In this document: positions 44,337 through 53,177 of the stretch, one piece after another
Layout of the letters: each line of letters starts with the position of its first letter
How positions within the stretch are numbered: position 1 is the stretch's first letter
Assembly (NCBI RefSeq): GCF_038148855.1
Contig: NZ_JBBVGR010000003.1
Location: 124,001 to 188,000, forward strand
Length of the DNA stretch: 64,000 nt
Source of the DNA: Phycobacter sedimenti
Lineage (GTDB): Bacteria > Pseudomonadota > Alphaproteobacteria > Rhodobacterales > Rhodobacteraceae
Direction of reading: 5' to 3'
The notes under the pieces: generated by a model
What the model was told of the DNA's origin: nothing
Database searches by the model: none
Seen by the model: only the letters and a program-made list of their open reading frames with translations
Position numbers and translations under genes: made by a program

Positions 44337-44721
44337 ATGCAACTGCAGCATTAAGCCGGGTCGCGATCTTGGTCAGCGCAAGCTTGTGCTGTCGCCAAGC
44401 CGTGCTGCGGTCGACACCCAGTTCGTAAGTGATCTCCTTCCAGGGTCGCCGGGCGGCCCGCCACCAGATCAAGCGACGTTCGTTCTCGCCAAGCCATAGC
44501 ACCCAATCGAAGGTTTGCTCTAACCGGGTGATGGCGCTGGCCGATGGCCAGACCCGCATCGGCTCGGGCTCCATCGCGAGGATTTCACGATCGGTACGCA
44601 CGATCTGCGGCCAGGCGTTGAAATACCCTTGCACCTTTACCGGCGGCAGCTTGCGCAGAGTGCGGAACGCTTCCTCGAAATGATCGGCGACGTCCTCGGC
44701 GGTCCAGACATGTTCAGCCAT
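44335..44721 (-). CDS. DUF6362-like phage protein with possible HTH
   Basis: 128 residues from ATG 44721. C-terminal ERRLIWWRAARRPWKEITYE and DRSTAWRQHKLALTKIA look like a sigma-like helix-turn-helix. In Rhodobacterales phages this family stands upstream of the packaging genes. It may regulate late genes; this is inferred. Confidence 0.72.
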   Translation of the reverse strand: MAEHVWTAEDVADHFEEAFRTLRKLPPVKVQGYFNAWPQIVRTDREILAMEPEPMRVWPSASAITRLEQTFDWVLWLGENERRLIWWRAARRPWKEITYELGVDRSTAWRQHKLALTKIATRLNAAVA

Positions 44722-44914
44722 GGCGCACCTCCCTCGTGGCCGGATGTTTGCCATAGAGTTTTTCGCCAAGCTGACGGACGAGTTCGCGTTCTGGCCAAGT
44801 CAGACGCGGGTCATCGAGCGATACGGCCAGTACATGCTGTTCATGCCAACCCTCGCGCTTGACCTGCTCGGGATCGCGGCGTTGGCCGCCATAGCCCTTG
44901 GGGTAGAGCCTCAT
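44714..44914 (-). CDS. hypothetical small phage protein
   Basis: 66 residues, basic at the N-terminus (MRLYPKGYGGQRRDPEQVK), with a helical middle. It overlaps both neighbours by a few bases, which supports its being expressed. No known function. Confidence 0.65.
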   Translation of the reverse strand: MRLYPKGYGGQRRDPEQVKREGWHEQHVLAVSLDDPRLTWPERELVRQLGEKLYGKHPATREVRHG

Positions 44915-45399
44915 GCCACACCGCCTTGGGTCTCGAGAGCCCAGTGAAGGATCGCAATGGCATCAGCTTCGTTGTCGTCCGCCGGGCTGTAGCCGCGGGC
45001 TCTGGCCGCTGCGATCATAGCTTGCTTGGGCGCATTGCCGTGGCCCGTGGCATGACGCTTGATGGTGCCCACCGGCACGCCCTCGTATGGAATGCCGCGC
45101 AATTCCCCCCACGAGGTCAGTGAGGCCATAAGGCCCCCATAAACGTGGGCGGCGTCAGTGCCCACGTGCCGCCTGACTTCTTCGAACCAGACGGCCGAAA
45201 TTGGACCCGACAACCGGTCGAGTTCCGTCAGCCAGTTGGTGAAGCGCAGGTAGCGCATACCGCCGCCGTCATAGCGTCCGGGTCGGAAACTGGCGGTGCC
45301 GGTCGTGATCAAACCGTCATAGCCTCGGATGGCCCAGCCGGTGGTGGTACCGAGATCAAGCGCTAGAATGCAGCGCGGGGTGTTTTCGGATTGGGTCAT
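44911..45399 (-). CDS. RuvC-like Holliday junction resolvase
   Basis: 162 residues with the RNase H fold start ILALDLGTTTGWAI (first catalytic Asp), a middle Glu (WFEEVRRH) and a C-terminal DDNEADAIAILHWA. That is the RuvC pattern of phage resolvases. ATG 45399 follows AGGAGGT. It resolves branched DNA before packaging. Confidence 0.85.
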   Translation of the reverse strand: MTQSENTPRCILALDLGTTTGWAIRGYDGLITTGTASFRPGRYDGGGMRYLRFTNWLTELDRLSGPISAVWFEEVRRHVGTDAAHVYGGLMASLTSWGELRGIPYEGVPVGTIKRHATGHGNAPKQAMIAAARARGYSPADDNEADAIAILHWALETQGGVA

Positions 45400-45789
45400 C
45401 AAGACCTCCTCTTCGCTTTGGCGAGCGTGGCGAGAGGGCTGGCCGGTGAAGGCTGCGGTCTCGCCAGGCCCCGAAGGGTGGTCTGGTCATGTCAGGCGCG
45501 GGGCGAGCGGGCCGCCCGGCAGATCCTTCAAAACCTTCAAAGGGGTCTCTTGAAAGATTTCCGCCCCTAAGTGGTTGTCTTGTATATATAATATATAATC
45601 TTTCAATTATTCAATATTTCAGTAGGTACCTCTCTCCTAATATTTAACCGCGCGCGTACGCGTATAGGGATAAGGGGTCCTCTTGAAAGATTGAAAGATT
45701 TGAAGGATCTTATTTTTCCTATTCATTGCAGTGACTTAACCCCCTTCAATGCTTCAAGGACTGCTTCAGCGGGTTTGAAGGATCTTCTG
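45400..45789. repeat. AT-rich, repeat-bearing non-coding region
   Basis: About 390 bases without a gene between primase-helicase and resolvase. AT-rich core 45580-45655 (TGTATATATAATATATAATC). A direct repeat AGGGGTC(C)TCTTGAAAGATT occurs at about 45541-45559 and 45673-45692. TTTGAAGGATCT occurs at 45699-45710 and 45774-45785, with an inverted copy at 45521-45532. A phage origin of replication or promoter/operator region for the downstream genes is plausible. Confidence 0.6.
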
Positions 45790-48087
45790 TCACCCATCCC
45801 ACCTCGCCATCCTGTAGACCATGGCCTGCTTGGTCGATGAGCCGCGCATGCCAGTGGTGATGTCCCCGCTTTCGATCAGGGTGAGCAGGATTTCATCGCG
45901 ATCGCGGGACTTCAGCCACTGCGAGGCCCGAGTGATCTCGGATTTGGTGATGCCCTTGGCACCCGAGCCTCGGATGATCTCCTTCAGCCGCTTCAGGTGC
46001 GCCTCGGTCTCGGTATCCGCGACATGGCGCTCGACCGCCTCCATCGTGCGCTGTGCGTAGTGCCGCACGAAACTGATAGCCCAATCCGCCGCCGTGATCT
46101 CGATCTCGGGGCGTACTGGATCGCGCCCCACCGCCACGATGAGCGCAAGCTTCAGGGCGTTTTCCCCGATGCGGGCGAGGATGGCCGTGAAGGCCGTGCC
46201 AGCCGCGGCCCGCAATTCCTCCGTCAACTCGATGCTCAGTTGGCGAAACCGGGCGCGCGCCTCCTCGGTCATGGGCACGATCATCGGGTTCACGGCGGTA
46301 TTCTGATCCGCCGTCTTGCCAGCAAGATTGCCCTTTTGTGTGCCCCCACCCGATGCAATGAGCTGAAGCCCGTTGATCAGCGCCGGTGGCGATTGCCGGA
46401 TGCCGACCGCGATATTCTCGTCAGGATAGTCCTCGTCGCTGGGCAGGATCAGGAAACGCGCCAGTGAGCCATCGACCACGTTTGCCCCTTGGAGCGCACC
46501 CCAGAAGTGTAAGGGCGTCGTCGTGCCATAGACGCATAGGCAGGGCTGGTTGATGTCGCGTCGCTCGTTGGTACCGTCTCTGTTGGCATATTCCGCCCCA
46601 AGGAAGATCCCGCCGGCTGAGGTGTAGAGCTCGGTCATGTTGTCGAGGATTTCGGTGATGTGGCGCGGGCTGCGCTTGCGGTCTGCGGCAGCTGACAGGA
46701 ACATGCCGAACTCATCAATCTGGAACAGGATCGCGGGCTGGCGGTGCAGTGCGGTCAATAGCCCCGCGCCGGAGGCGATCTTGTTGCCCCCGAGGTGATG
46801 GGCGAGGCCTGCCTCGAAGAAGGTCTCGTTGATGATTTCTCGGGCGTGGTTCTTGCCAGACCCGCTATCGGCAATGCCCACGACGTAAAGGTTCGAGCGC
46901 AGATTGCTTTCGGTGCGGTAGTTCCGACCCATCAGAGCACCGATGGCGCAGAGGCTGGCCCCCAATGACAGCAGCGGCTGCGGGCGCCGGGCAGTGGTGA
47001 GCATGTAATCCGTCAGATCGCCTACCAGCCCGTCAGGGATGGCAAGCGCATACGCAGGCGCGGCCGGAGATGGAGATGGAGATGGAGATGGAGATGCCAC
47101 GGATGTTGTCGCCTCCAACCGTGCAAGCAGACCCGCCGCTGGATGGTTCTCAGCCTCGGGCGCGCTTCCATCAAGCCGCAGTTCCACTTCAGGCTGCCAG
47201 CCGCGTTCCATTGCCAGATGGTAGATCGTGCCAGCGCCGATCCGGTCGGGCTTGAAGCTGGCCCAAGCCTTCAGCGTGGTGGCCGGCACATCCTTTGCCG
47301 CCTGCGCTGACCAATCCGCAAAGAGATCGGCCCCGGCCTCGCCGAGTGCCCCTTTCAGGGCCATGCCGACGCGCATCCAGCTGTCATAATCCAACTCGGC
47401 ATTGGGCAACCAGGCGAGCGCCGCCTCAATGGCAGGCAATGTGCCGATCTGGCTGTGGCTGCGCATGTGCTCAGCGTCGACCGTCTGGGTCGTCAGCCCG
47501 CGCTGCCGCAGGTGTTCTGGCAGCAACGCATAGGCCTCGTCGAGAAACGCCAGCGCTACATCGGCCGAGATTTCCGGAAGGTTGGTGATGTCGAGGTCCG
47601 CCAACCCCTCCTCAGGCCAGGCATAGGGCGCACCGGTATCTGGATGATTGGCGTAGGCGACGAACTGCTGCCCGAGGCAGAGCACTTCCAGCGGATGGCG
47701 CTTGATGCCCCTGAATGGCTCAGTGGTGCGATAAACCAGCATCCGCTTCGGCGCCCGGCCAATGCGCAGGGCGGGTGTGTCACCGAGGCGCTCACGTGCC
47801 AAGCGCTCAATTTTCAGCGCCAACTCTGCGTCGTCTTTGATGTCGATATCGACCGCAGCGACAGCGCCGCCGACAATCCCGATGCCGCAATCCGGCCAGG
47901 ACGACCATGTGGCCACCTCGACCTCGGTGGTGCCGCGTTCCGCATGGCGGTTCCATTCGGGATAATCCGCCCATGCCCCACGCTGGAAACGGCCAGGCTT
48001 CTTCGTGCCCGGGCCGATCGGCAGGATGGCATAGCCATTGGTCACAAGCCGCGCGCCGAAGCGCGCCATGAAGGATGTGTTGGTCAT
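45790..48087 (-). CDS. Prim-Pol / PriCT-2 / DUF3987 primase-helicase
   Basis: 765 residues. The N-terminus is a primase-polymerase (GAWADYPEWNRHAERGTTEV, IGIVGGAVAAVDIDIKDD with catalytic acids). A PriCT-2 region follows (EAALAWLPNAELDYDSWMRV), then a linker with SPSPSPSP, then a DUF3987 ATPase (GIADSGSGKNHAREII as Walker A, FQIDEFGMF as Walker B). It primes and unwinds phage DNA. TGATG overlap with the DUF6511 gene. Confidence 0.88.
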   Translation of the reverse strand: MTNTSFMARFGARLVTNGYAILPIGPGTKKPGRFQRGAWADYPEWNRHAERGTTEVEVATWSSWPDCGIGIVGGAVAAVDIDIKDDAELALKIERLARERLGDTPALRIGRAPKRMLVYRTTEPFRGIKRHPLEVLCLGQQFVAYANHPDTGAPYAWPEEGLADLDITNLPEISADVALAFLDEAYALLPEHLRQRGLTTQTVDAEHMRSHSQIGTLPAIEAALAWLPNAELDYDSWMRVGMALKGALGEAGADLFADWSAQAAKDVPATTLKAWASFKPDRIGAGTIYHLAMERGWQPEVELRLDGSAPEAENHPAAGLLARLEATTSVASPSPSPSPSPAAPAYALAIPDGLVGDLTDYMLTTARRPQPLLSLGASLCAIGALMGRNYRTESNLRSNLYVVGIADSGSGKNHAREIINETFFEAGLAHHLGGNKIASGAGLLTALHRQPAILFQIDEFGMFLSAAADRKRSPRHITEILDNMTELYTSAGGIFLGAEYANRDGTNERRDINQPCLCVYGTTTPLHFWGALQGANVVDGSLARFLILPSDEDYPDENIAVGIRQSPPALINGLQLIASGGGTQKGNLAGKTADQNTAVNPMIVPMTEEARARFRQLSIELTEELRAAAGTAFTAILARIGENALKLALIVAVGRDPVRPEIEITAADWAISFVRHYAQRTMEAVERHVADTETEAHLKRLKEIIRGSGAKGITKSEITRASQWLKSRDRDEILLTLIESGDITTGMRGSSTKQAMVYRMARWDG
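47068..47098. repeat. six-base tandem repeat (GGAGAT)5
   Basis: Five copies of GGAGAT in the primase linker, encoding the Ser-Pro repeat. Changes by whole units keep the frame, so only linker length would vary. Confidence 0.8.
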
Positions 48088-48473
48088 CAGAAAGGCACCT
48101 CAGGGGTCATGGCGTCGAGACGCGTGCGGTCCTGGCCCGCCAGCTCGCGCAAGTGGTCGCAATATCCGGTGACAACCGCGTCGATGAAGCGGTCCCACTC
48201 GGTCTCGGTCAGAGTGGCGAGATCCGATTTGCCGATGCTTTCGAGATACGCGCCGCCCATCTGGCCGCCGACCGTCATCGCCTGCATCTCATTTGGGGTG
48301 GGATCGATCATGCCCTTCCTCCTGTGGCAGATGTCTTGGCAGGTCCGGCTGCAGAGGTGCTTGCGGCTGGCATCGCGGCGCGGGTCCGAAACCCGGAAAT
48401 TCCGGTCGAACCAGCCAAACCCACGAGGTTGCCGGTGGCAGACGGCGCAGACGCCGGGGTGATTTTGGCGCAT
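48087..48473 (-). CDS. DUF6511-type zinc-binding phage protein
   Basis: 128 residues with CAVCHRQPRGFGWFD near the N-terminus and CSRTCQDICHRRKG later, a probable zinc site. The C-terminal half is helical (TETEWDRFIDAVVTGYCDHL). Its start lies 166 bases inside the helicase gene in another frame. Found in replication modules of Rhodobacterales phages; role unknown. Confidence 0.8.
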   Translation of the reverse strand: MRQNHPGVCAVCHRQPRGFGWFDRNFRVSDPRRDASRKHLCSRTCQDICHRRKGMIDPTPNEMQAMTVGGQMGGAYLESIGKSDLATLTETEWDRFIDAVVTGYCDHLRELAGQDRTRLDAMTPEVPF

Positions 48474-50044
48474 GGGTCAAACCTGTAGCCGGAGACTTCG
48501 ACATAGCGGCCCGCGGGGCGGACCGAGATCGCACTGGGGCGCATCAGTTCTTGGGCCTGCAAAATGGCTTCATCCACGCTGAGCGGCACCGGACAGCCGG
48601 GCGCGCGCTTGCGCCACCATTCCGACGCCTTTTGGCGTGCATAGCCCTGATGCTCGATACAGACCCATTCGCTGTAGGATTTGATCCCGCAGCTATAGGT
48701 CACCTTCAGTGAGGGCAGCCCGCCCAGCTTGTCGTGGCGGCTGTAGGAGACGCCGTGCACCGGCAGCCATTGGACCTTCGGCGACAGGACGGGAAGTGTG
48801 GCCGCCGTGGGGGCGATTTTGACCTCACGGGGTGGGAATACGTAGCCGCAATCCGGGCATTCCGTAGCCGACAGTGCAATGATGCTGTCGCATTCCGGGC
48901 AGAGCTTGGTCGGGGCCTCGCCGCTACCGGGCTCACCGGGTCGCCGGGGCCGCACCAGATCGATCGGCCCGTGGCGGCGGACATTGCCGGCAAAATCGAG
49001 TACGAGGCAGTTTTCTTTGTCCGGTGCGAGACGCGTCCCACGGCCCACCATCTGCACATAGAGCCCGGCAGACTTGGTGGGGCGCAGGAGTGCGATCAGA
49101 TCGACGCCCGGCGCATTGAAGCCGGTGGTCAGAACGCCCATTGAGGCCAGCGCGCGGATCTCGCCGCGCTTGAAGGCGGCGATGATGGCATCCCGCTCGT
49201 CCTTTGGCGTGTCCCCGAAGATCGTGCGGCAGGTGATGCCCTGGCGGGCGAACTCTTCGGCGACATGGCGGGCGTGTTCGACGCCCGAACAGAAGGCCAG
49301 CCAGGACTTGCGGTCGCGGCCATGTTCGATGATCTCGGTGACTGCGGCCCGCGTGATGGCCTCCTTGTCTACCGCAGCCGCCAGATCACGCTGAATGAAA
49401 TCGCCCGCGCGGGTGCCGACCTTCGAGACATCGAGCCGCGTGGCAGGCTGTTTCGACACGAGCGGGCTCAGATAGCCAGCGTCGATCAGATCGCGGACCG
49501 GGGCCTCATAGGCGATGTCGGTGAAGAGCGCGTTCTTGCCCTCGTGCAACATGCCGCTGTCGACCCGGAACGGCGTAGCCGTTAACCCAATCACCTTGAG
49601 TGCCGGATTGATGCGGGTGAGGCCATCAAGGAAACGCCGATACATCGTGCTCGAATTGCCAGGGATGAGATGGGCCTCGTCGATCAGCACGAGATCCGTG
49701 TGGCCGATTTCTTGCGCGCGGCGGTGGATCGACTGGATGCCTGCAAAGAGGATCTGCGCCCGTGCCTCGCGCTTGCCGAGGCCCGCCGAATAAATGCCCG
49801 CTGGCGCATCGGGCCAGAGGCCGATCATCTCGGCATGGTTCTGGGCGATCAGCTCGCGCACATGGGTCACGATCAAGATGCGCTGGTCGGGCCATGCCTT
49901 CAGCACGCCCTCAATGAAGGCGGCCATTACCAAGCTCTTGCCTCCGGCGGTCGGGATCACCACCAGCGGGTTGCCCTTGTGGGATTGGAAATAGCCGTAG
50001 ATCGCTGCGATCGCGGCCTGTTGATAGGGGCGCAGGGTCAGCAT
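48308..50044 (-). CDS. DEAH-box SF2 DNA helicase with zinc ribbon
   Basis: 578 residues from ATG 50044. Motif I IPTAGGKSLVMAAF, DEAH box (LIDEAHLIPG), LTATPFRVDSG, MVGRGTRLAP (motif VI). A CPECDSIIALSATECPDCGY zinc ribbon follows. The last 55 residues are Ala/Ser-rich and overlap the DUF6511 gene. A RadD/UvsW-like phage helicase in recombination or replication. Confidence 0.85.
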   Translation of the reverse strand: MLTLRPYQQAAIAAIYGYFQSHKGNPLVVIPTAGGKSLVMAAFIEGVLKAWPDQRILIVTHVRELIAQNHAEMIGLWPDAPAGIYSAGLGKREARAQILFAGIQSIHRRAQEIGHTDLVLIDEAHLIPGNSSTMYRRFLDGLTRINPALKVIGLTATPFRVDSGMLHEGKNALFTDIAYEAPVRDLIDAGYLSPLVSKQPATRLDVSKVGTRAGDFIQRDLAAAVDKEAITRAAVTEIIEHGRDRKSWLAFCSGVEHARHVAEEFARQGITCRTIFGDTPKDERDAIIAAFKRGEIRALASMGVLTTGFNAPGVDLIALLRPTKSAGLYVQMVGRGTRLAPDKENCLVLDFAGNVRRHGPIDLVRPRRPGEPGSGEAPTKLCPECDSIIALSATECPDCGYVFPPREVKIAPTAATLPVLSPKVQWLPVHGVSYSRHDKLGGLPSLKVTYSCGIKSYSEWVCIEHQGYARQKASEWWRKRAPGCPVPLSVDEAILQAQELMRPSAISVRPAGRYVEVSGYRFDPCAKITPASAPSATGNLVGLAGSTGISGFRTRAAMPAASTSAAGPAKTSATGGRA

Positions 50045-50982
50045 GGCGCGGCCTCCGTTGTGCGGGCGTCGTTTGCCCAGGTCGAGCCATCGGCCATGCG
50101 GTAGGTGACGACATCGTCGCCCGCATCGATGACCTCGCCCGGAACGAGATCGGGGATGAAGAGATGGCGGATGCAGGCGGCGCGCTGCTCGGAAGGCGTC
50201 AGCATCCGGTCGTGTCGGGCGCAGTGCCATCCGCCTTCGATCGGCGTCGCGTGCAGGCAGGACCGGCAGGTCACGGCAGCACCGCCGCCTTCGTGGCAAG
50301 CAGCATGGTGATCGCAGAACCGGCATTCGAACCAGGCGGGGTCCTCGCTGATCCGCGCGGGCGGATGCTGGGCGAAGATGACGCGCCCGGCTTTGTCCAG
50401 AAGACGCTCGGCCATGGCGCGATCCGCCTCGATGCGTTCGATATGCAGCGCGTCGGTGTCCTTGCAGACCGCCATATACAGGGCACGCGTGATCCCCGTC
50501 AGATGCATGTAGATCTGCATCTGCGCGGCGTGCTGGGGCTTGGCCAGCACGACGCCTTTGGCGGTCAACTCGGTGAAGCTCTTGACCCCATGGGTCTTGA
50601 ACTCCAGCACATGCCAGGTTTTCGGAGCCTCGAGGATGCCGATGGCGACGCCATCAAGCGACCCGCCAAAATGCCCGCCATGGGCCTCGACGCGGAACTG
50701 ACGGCCGGTTTCCGGATCAACCTCGAGCACCGTTGCGCCAGTGGCGCGCAAGTTGCGCACGAGGCGATCCTCCTCAAGCTGGCCGGTCTCGAAGAGGCGC
50801 AGCAGGCGGCCGGAATGGCGCGAAGGCGTGACCCAGCGGAAATCGTACCAGAGGGCACGGGCACAGGACTTGCCGATGATCGAGGCGCCGAGGTGGTCGC
50901 GGAACCCATCACCCTGGCGAGCCTCATAATCGGCATAAATCGCTGTCAGCGTCGGCGTGGGGGCTTGAGTTAGCTCGGCCAT
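50038..50982 (-). CDS. PD-(D/E)XK nuclease, RecB/Cas4-like
   Basis: 314 residues from ATG 50982 (TGATG overlap). GGSLDGVAIGI and HVLEFKTHG give the D...ExK nuclease core. Cysteines in CRFCDHHAACHEGG and CRSCLHATP suggest a metal or Fe-S cluster like Cas4. Probably acts with the neighbouring helicase and RecA-like ATPase on DNA ends. Confidence 0.83.
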   Translation of the reverse strand: MAELTQAPTPTLTAIYADYEARQGDGFRDHLGASIIGKSCARALWYDFRWVTPSRHSGRLLRLFETGQLEEDRLVRNLRATGATVLEVDPETGRQFRVEAHGGHFGGSLDGVAIGILEAPKTWHVLEFKTHGVKSFTELTAKGVVLAKPQHAAQMQIYMHLTGITRALYMAVCKDTDALHIERIEADRAMAERLLDKAGRVIFAQHPPARISEDPAWFECRFCDHHAACHEGGGAAVTCRSCLHATPIEGGWHCARHDRMLTPSEQRAACIRHLFIPDLVPGEVIDAGDDVVTYRMADGSTWANDARTTEAAPC

Positions 50983-51344
50983 CACAAACCCTCCCGTTCA
51001 CTGCGGGCCTGTGCCTCAGCCAGAATGTCGGCCCAGGCCTCAGGGTCATGGCGCTCGCGCAAAACGCCAATTAGCGCGTCCTTGAGCTTCTCGCGGCGGC
51101 GACGGCCAGTGCCTTGGGCCAGAAGTTCTGCCCGTTCACGGCTCAGATGCCGCAGCGCCGTGCGCGCCCGGTGAAACCAGTCAGGATCGATAGGCTTATG
51201 ACCCCGCTGCCGGGCCAGATCGGCCGTCGCGATCTGCGTGCGGATCTTGGCAATAGCGTCATCGAGTTCGATCAACCGGCGCTGATCATCGGGCAAGCCG
51301 GGGCTGGTCGCAGCCACAGGGGCTGCGTTGGTCATGTCAGTCAT
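50982..51344 (-). CDS. hypothetical helical phage protein
   Basis: 120 residues, charged and helical (RRLIELDDAIAKIRTQIATA; AELLAQGTGRRRREKLKDAL). RBS GAGGA. No domain recognised. Located between the DUF669 and nuclease genes. Confidence 0.68.
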   Translation of the reverse strand: MTDMTNAAPVAATSPGLPDDQRRLIELDDAIAKIRTQIATADLARQRGHKPIDPDWFHRARTALRHLSRERAELLAQGTGRRRREKLKDALIGVLRERHDPEAWADILAEAQARSEREGL

Positions 51345-51411
51345 GGAAGTGTCCTCAGATGGGGTTGGAAAGCGCTGCCCCGTCAGTCAGGGTGCGGAGC
51401 AGCGCGCTGTT

Positions 51412-51912
51412 TCAGCCCTTCTTGTTCCAGGGCGCGGAGGCCATTTTCGGCGGCACCGAAGAGCCAGTGGGGTCAGAAGCAGGCCGCGTCGGGCTGGCAG
51501 CAGCCGCCGCGCCCTTTTCGGGCGGCAGGTAGGCAATCGCATTGCTCTCGCCGTAACCGTTCTTCGGCGGCTTGATTTTCACCTGGATCGTCATCGGGAT
51601 CAGGTGCAGCTCCTCGCTGTCGCTGACATGCATCCGGCCCGTGGCGTGGCAGATGGCCGAAAGCGTGCGCTGCGCGATTTCCACCGTCGTCGGGTTTGGG
51701 TTCACCAAGTTCAGCTGATCGAAGATCTTCCGGCCTTTCTGCTCACCCTCAAGAATATCGATCATCAGCCAGAGGAACTGGCCCATGCCGTTCTTGGTGA
51801 CGCGCATCTCGCTCTCGACGATCTGGGCGCGGTATTTGCCTGCGGGCAGCAGCTCATAGGCGGTGGTGGGTTCGACGCTGGTGGCGTCAAAGGAGGTGTC
51901 AAAACGTGCCAT
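51412..51912 (-). CDS. DUF669 protein (SSB-like, recombination module)
   Basis: 166 residues. LLPAGKYRAQIVESEMRVTK and FLWLMIDILEGEQKGRKIF fit DUF669. The C-terminal tail is Pro/Ala/Ser-rich. These proteins are found beside the RecA-like ATPase and may bind single-stranded DNA. Confidence 0.85.
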   Translation of the reverse strand: MARFDTSFDATSVEPTTAYELLPAGKYRAQIVESEMRVTKNGMGQFLWLMIDILEGEQKGRKIFDQLNLVNPNPTTVEIAQRTLSAICHATGRMHVSDSEELHLIPMTIQVKIKPPKNGYGESNAIAYLPPEKGAAAAASPTRPASDPTGSSVPPKMASAPWNKKG

Positions 51913-51933
51913 GGTCTTATCCTTTCAAGGCAA

Positions 51934-52680
51934 TCATTCAGGTTGAGGCATGGCTGCGAGGAACTCCGACCACTCGAGTGGCAGGGTGTCCGGCAGGCCG
52001 TAACGGTTCTTGGCGAGGAAAGCGGGGCGCTCTTCGGTGTGCATGACGCGCGCACCGGACCCGAGCGCCCGGGTCACCTTTTTGTTGAAGCCGACATCGG
52101 ATTTGGCGACCGAGATCTGGTAGTTGGCGAAGAGCACGACGTCTGAATGCTCCTGCAGCAGCGCCGAGGCGCGGGTCTGCAGCTTGATCACATAGCGGTC
52201 GTAGGGCTCGTGCTCGGGGCTATCAAACCGCTTGATGTCGGTGTGGGCGATCTGGATGACCACCATGCCCTTCTGGTCCCGAAGCGCGTTCAGCTTGTCG
52301 AGATATTCGCGCCAGACATTCAACGCTTCAGCAAAGCCCTTGCCAAAGCCCGGCGCCTCAATGGACGCCCAGCCATTGCGTTTGCAGGTCTCGGCCCAAA
52401 TGAGCGGCTCGAGCCAATCAATGCTGTCGATGACCACCGTGCCAAAATCGTGGTCCTCGTGCAGGAGCGCATCAAGGGCTTCAGCCACTTCTGCGTAGCT
52501 CGTCGCCAGCGGAAAATGCGGCACCTGCAGCTTGCCTAGGCCATCCTCGGTCATGATGAACACTGGCCGATCCGCAGCGGCCGCGAAGGTGGATTTGCCG
52601 ACCCCAGCCACGCCATGGATCAGAATGCGCGGTGGCGTCAGCGCCGATGTGGTGCGAAGAGATGCGAGGGAAATCGCCAT
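51934..52680 (-). CDS. RecA-like ATPase (AAA_24/Sak4-like)
   Basis: 248 residues. Walker A GVAGVGKSTFAAAA and Walker B VVIDSIDWLEP, followed by VVIQIAHTDIKRFD. It resembles phage Sak4/AAA_24 recombinases that pair with DUF669 proteins. TGATG overlap with the upstream gene. Confidence 0.86.
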   Translation of the reverse strand: MAISLASLRTTSALTPPRILIHGVAGVGKSTFAAAADRPVFIMTEDGLGKLQVPHFPLATSYAEVAEALDALLHEDHDFGTVVIDSIDWLEPLIWAETCKRNGWASIEAPGFGKGFAEALNVWREYLDKLNALRDQKGMVVIQIAHTDIKRFDSPEHEPYDRYVIKLQTRASALLQEHSDVVLFANYQISVAKSDVGFNKKVTRALGSGARVMHTEERPAFLAKNRYGLPDTLPLEWSEFLAAMPQPE

Positions 52681-53177
52681 CAGAACTCTCCCATGTCAGG
52701 TTTGGGGTTGGAAATCGTCGCCGGGATGGTTGCCACTTCGCCGGTGACAGCCGCGTAGAGCGCATCGAGCCGGTCGGCTTCCGCGAGGCATTCAAGTCCC
52801 TTGCGCCGCATGAAACGCCGCGCATCGTCGAGGAGATCAGGTTCAGCGATCAGGTCCGGGACCACGACGTATTCCTCGGCGCTTTCGACGAAGTAGGACT
52901 TCGAGCGCAGATCACTGACGAGCGGCGCAAACGCATCGCACCGGTCGGCGAAATCCGTCTGGGTCAGCACGTCATGACGGTTGCGCAGGATCCGTTTCAC
53001 CTCGGAAATGATCCCAATGCGCAGCATGCGCATCGCGCCTTCCGCCCTTGCCTGCGAACAGGTCAAAGGAAAGGCCTCGCCCATGATGTCATCGGCTATT
53101 TTCGGGGCATTGTTGCCAAGCTGGGAGGCCACCTCCCAGACGCGTTCGGCAAAGGCTGCTGACTGGCTGTCAAGCAT
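52680..53177 (-). CDS. hypothetical phage protein
   Basis: 165 residues, helical, with acidic patches. It overlaps the preceding gene by eight bases. No motif recognised. Part of the early operon. Confidence 0.65.
   Translation of the reverse strand: MLDSQSAAFAERVWEVASQLGNNAPKIADDIMGEAFPLTCSQARAEGAMRMLRIGIISEVKRILRNRHDVLTQTDFADRCDAFAPLVSDLRSKSYFVESAEEYVVVPDLIAEPDLLDDARRFMRRKGLECLAEADRLDALYAAVTGEVATIPATISNPKPDMGEF

Noticed and set aside
45543..45790. Possible CRISPR-like repeats
   Set aside because: Repeats are short, unequally spaced and partly inverted, without spacers.
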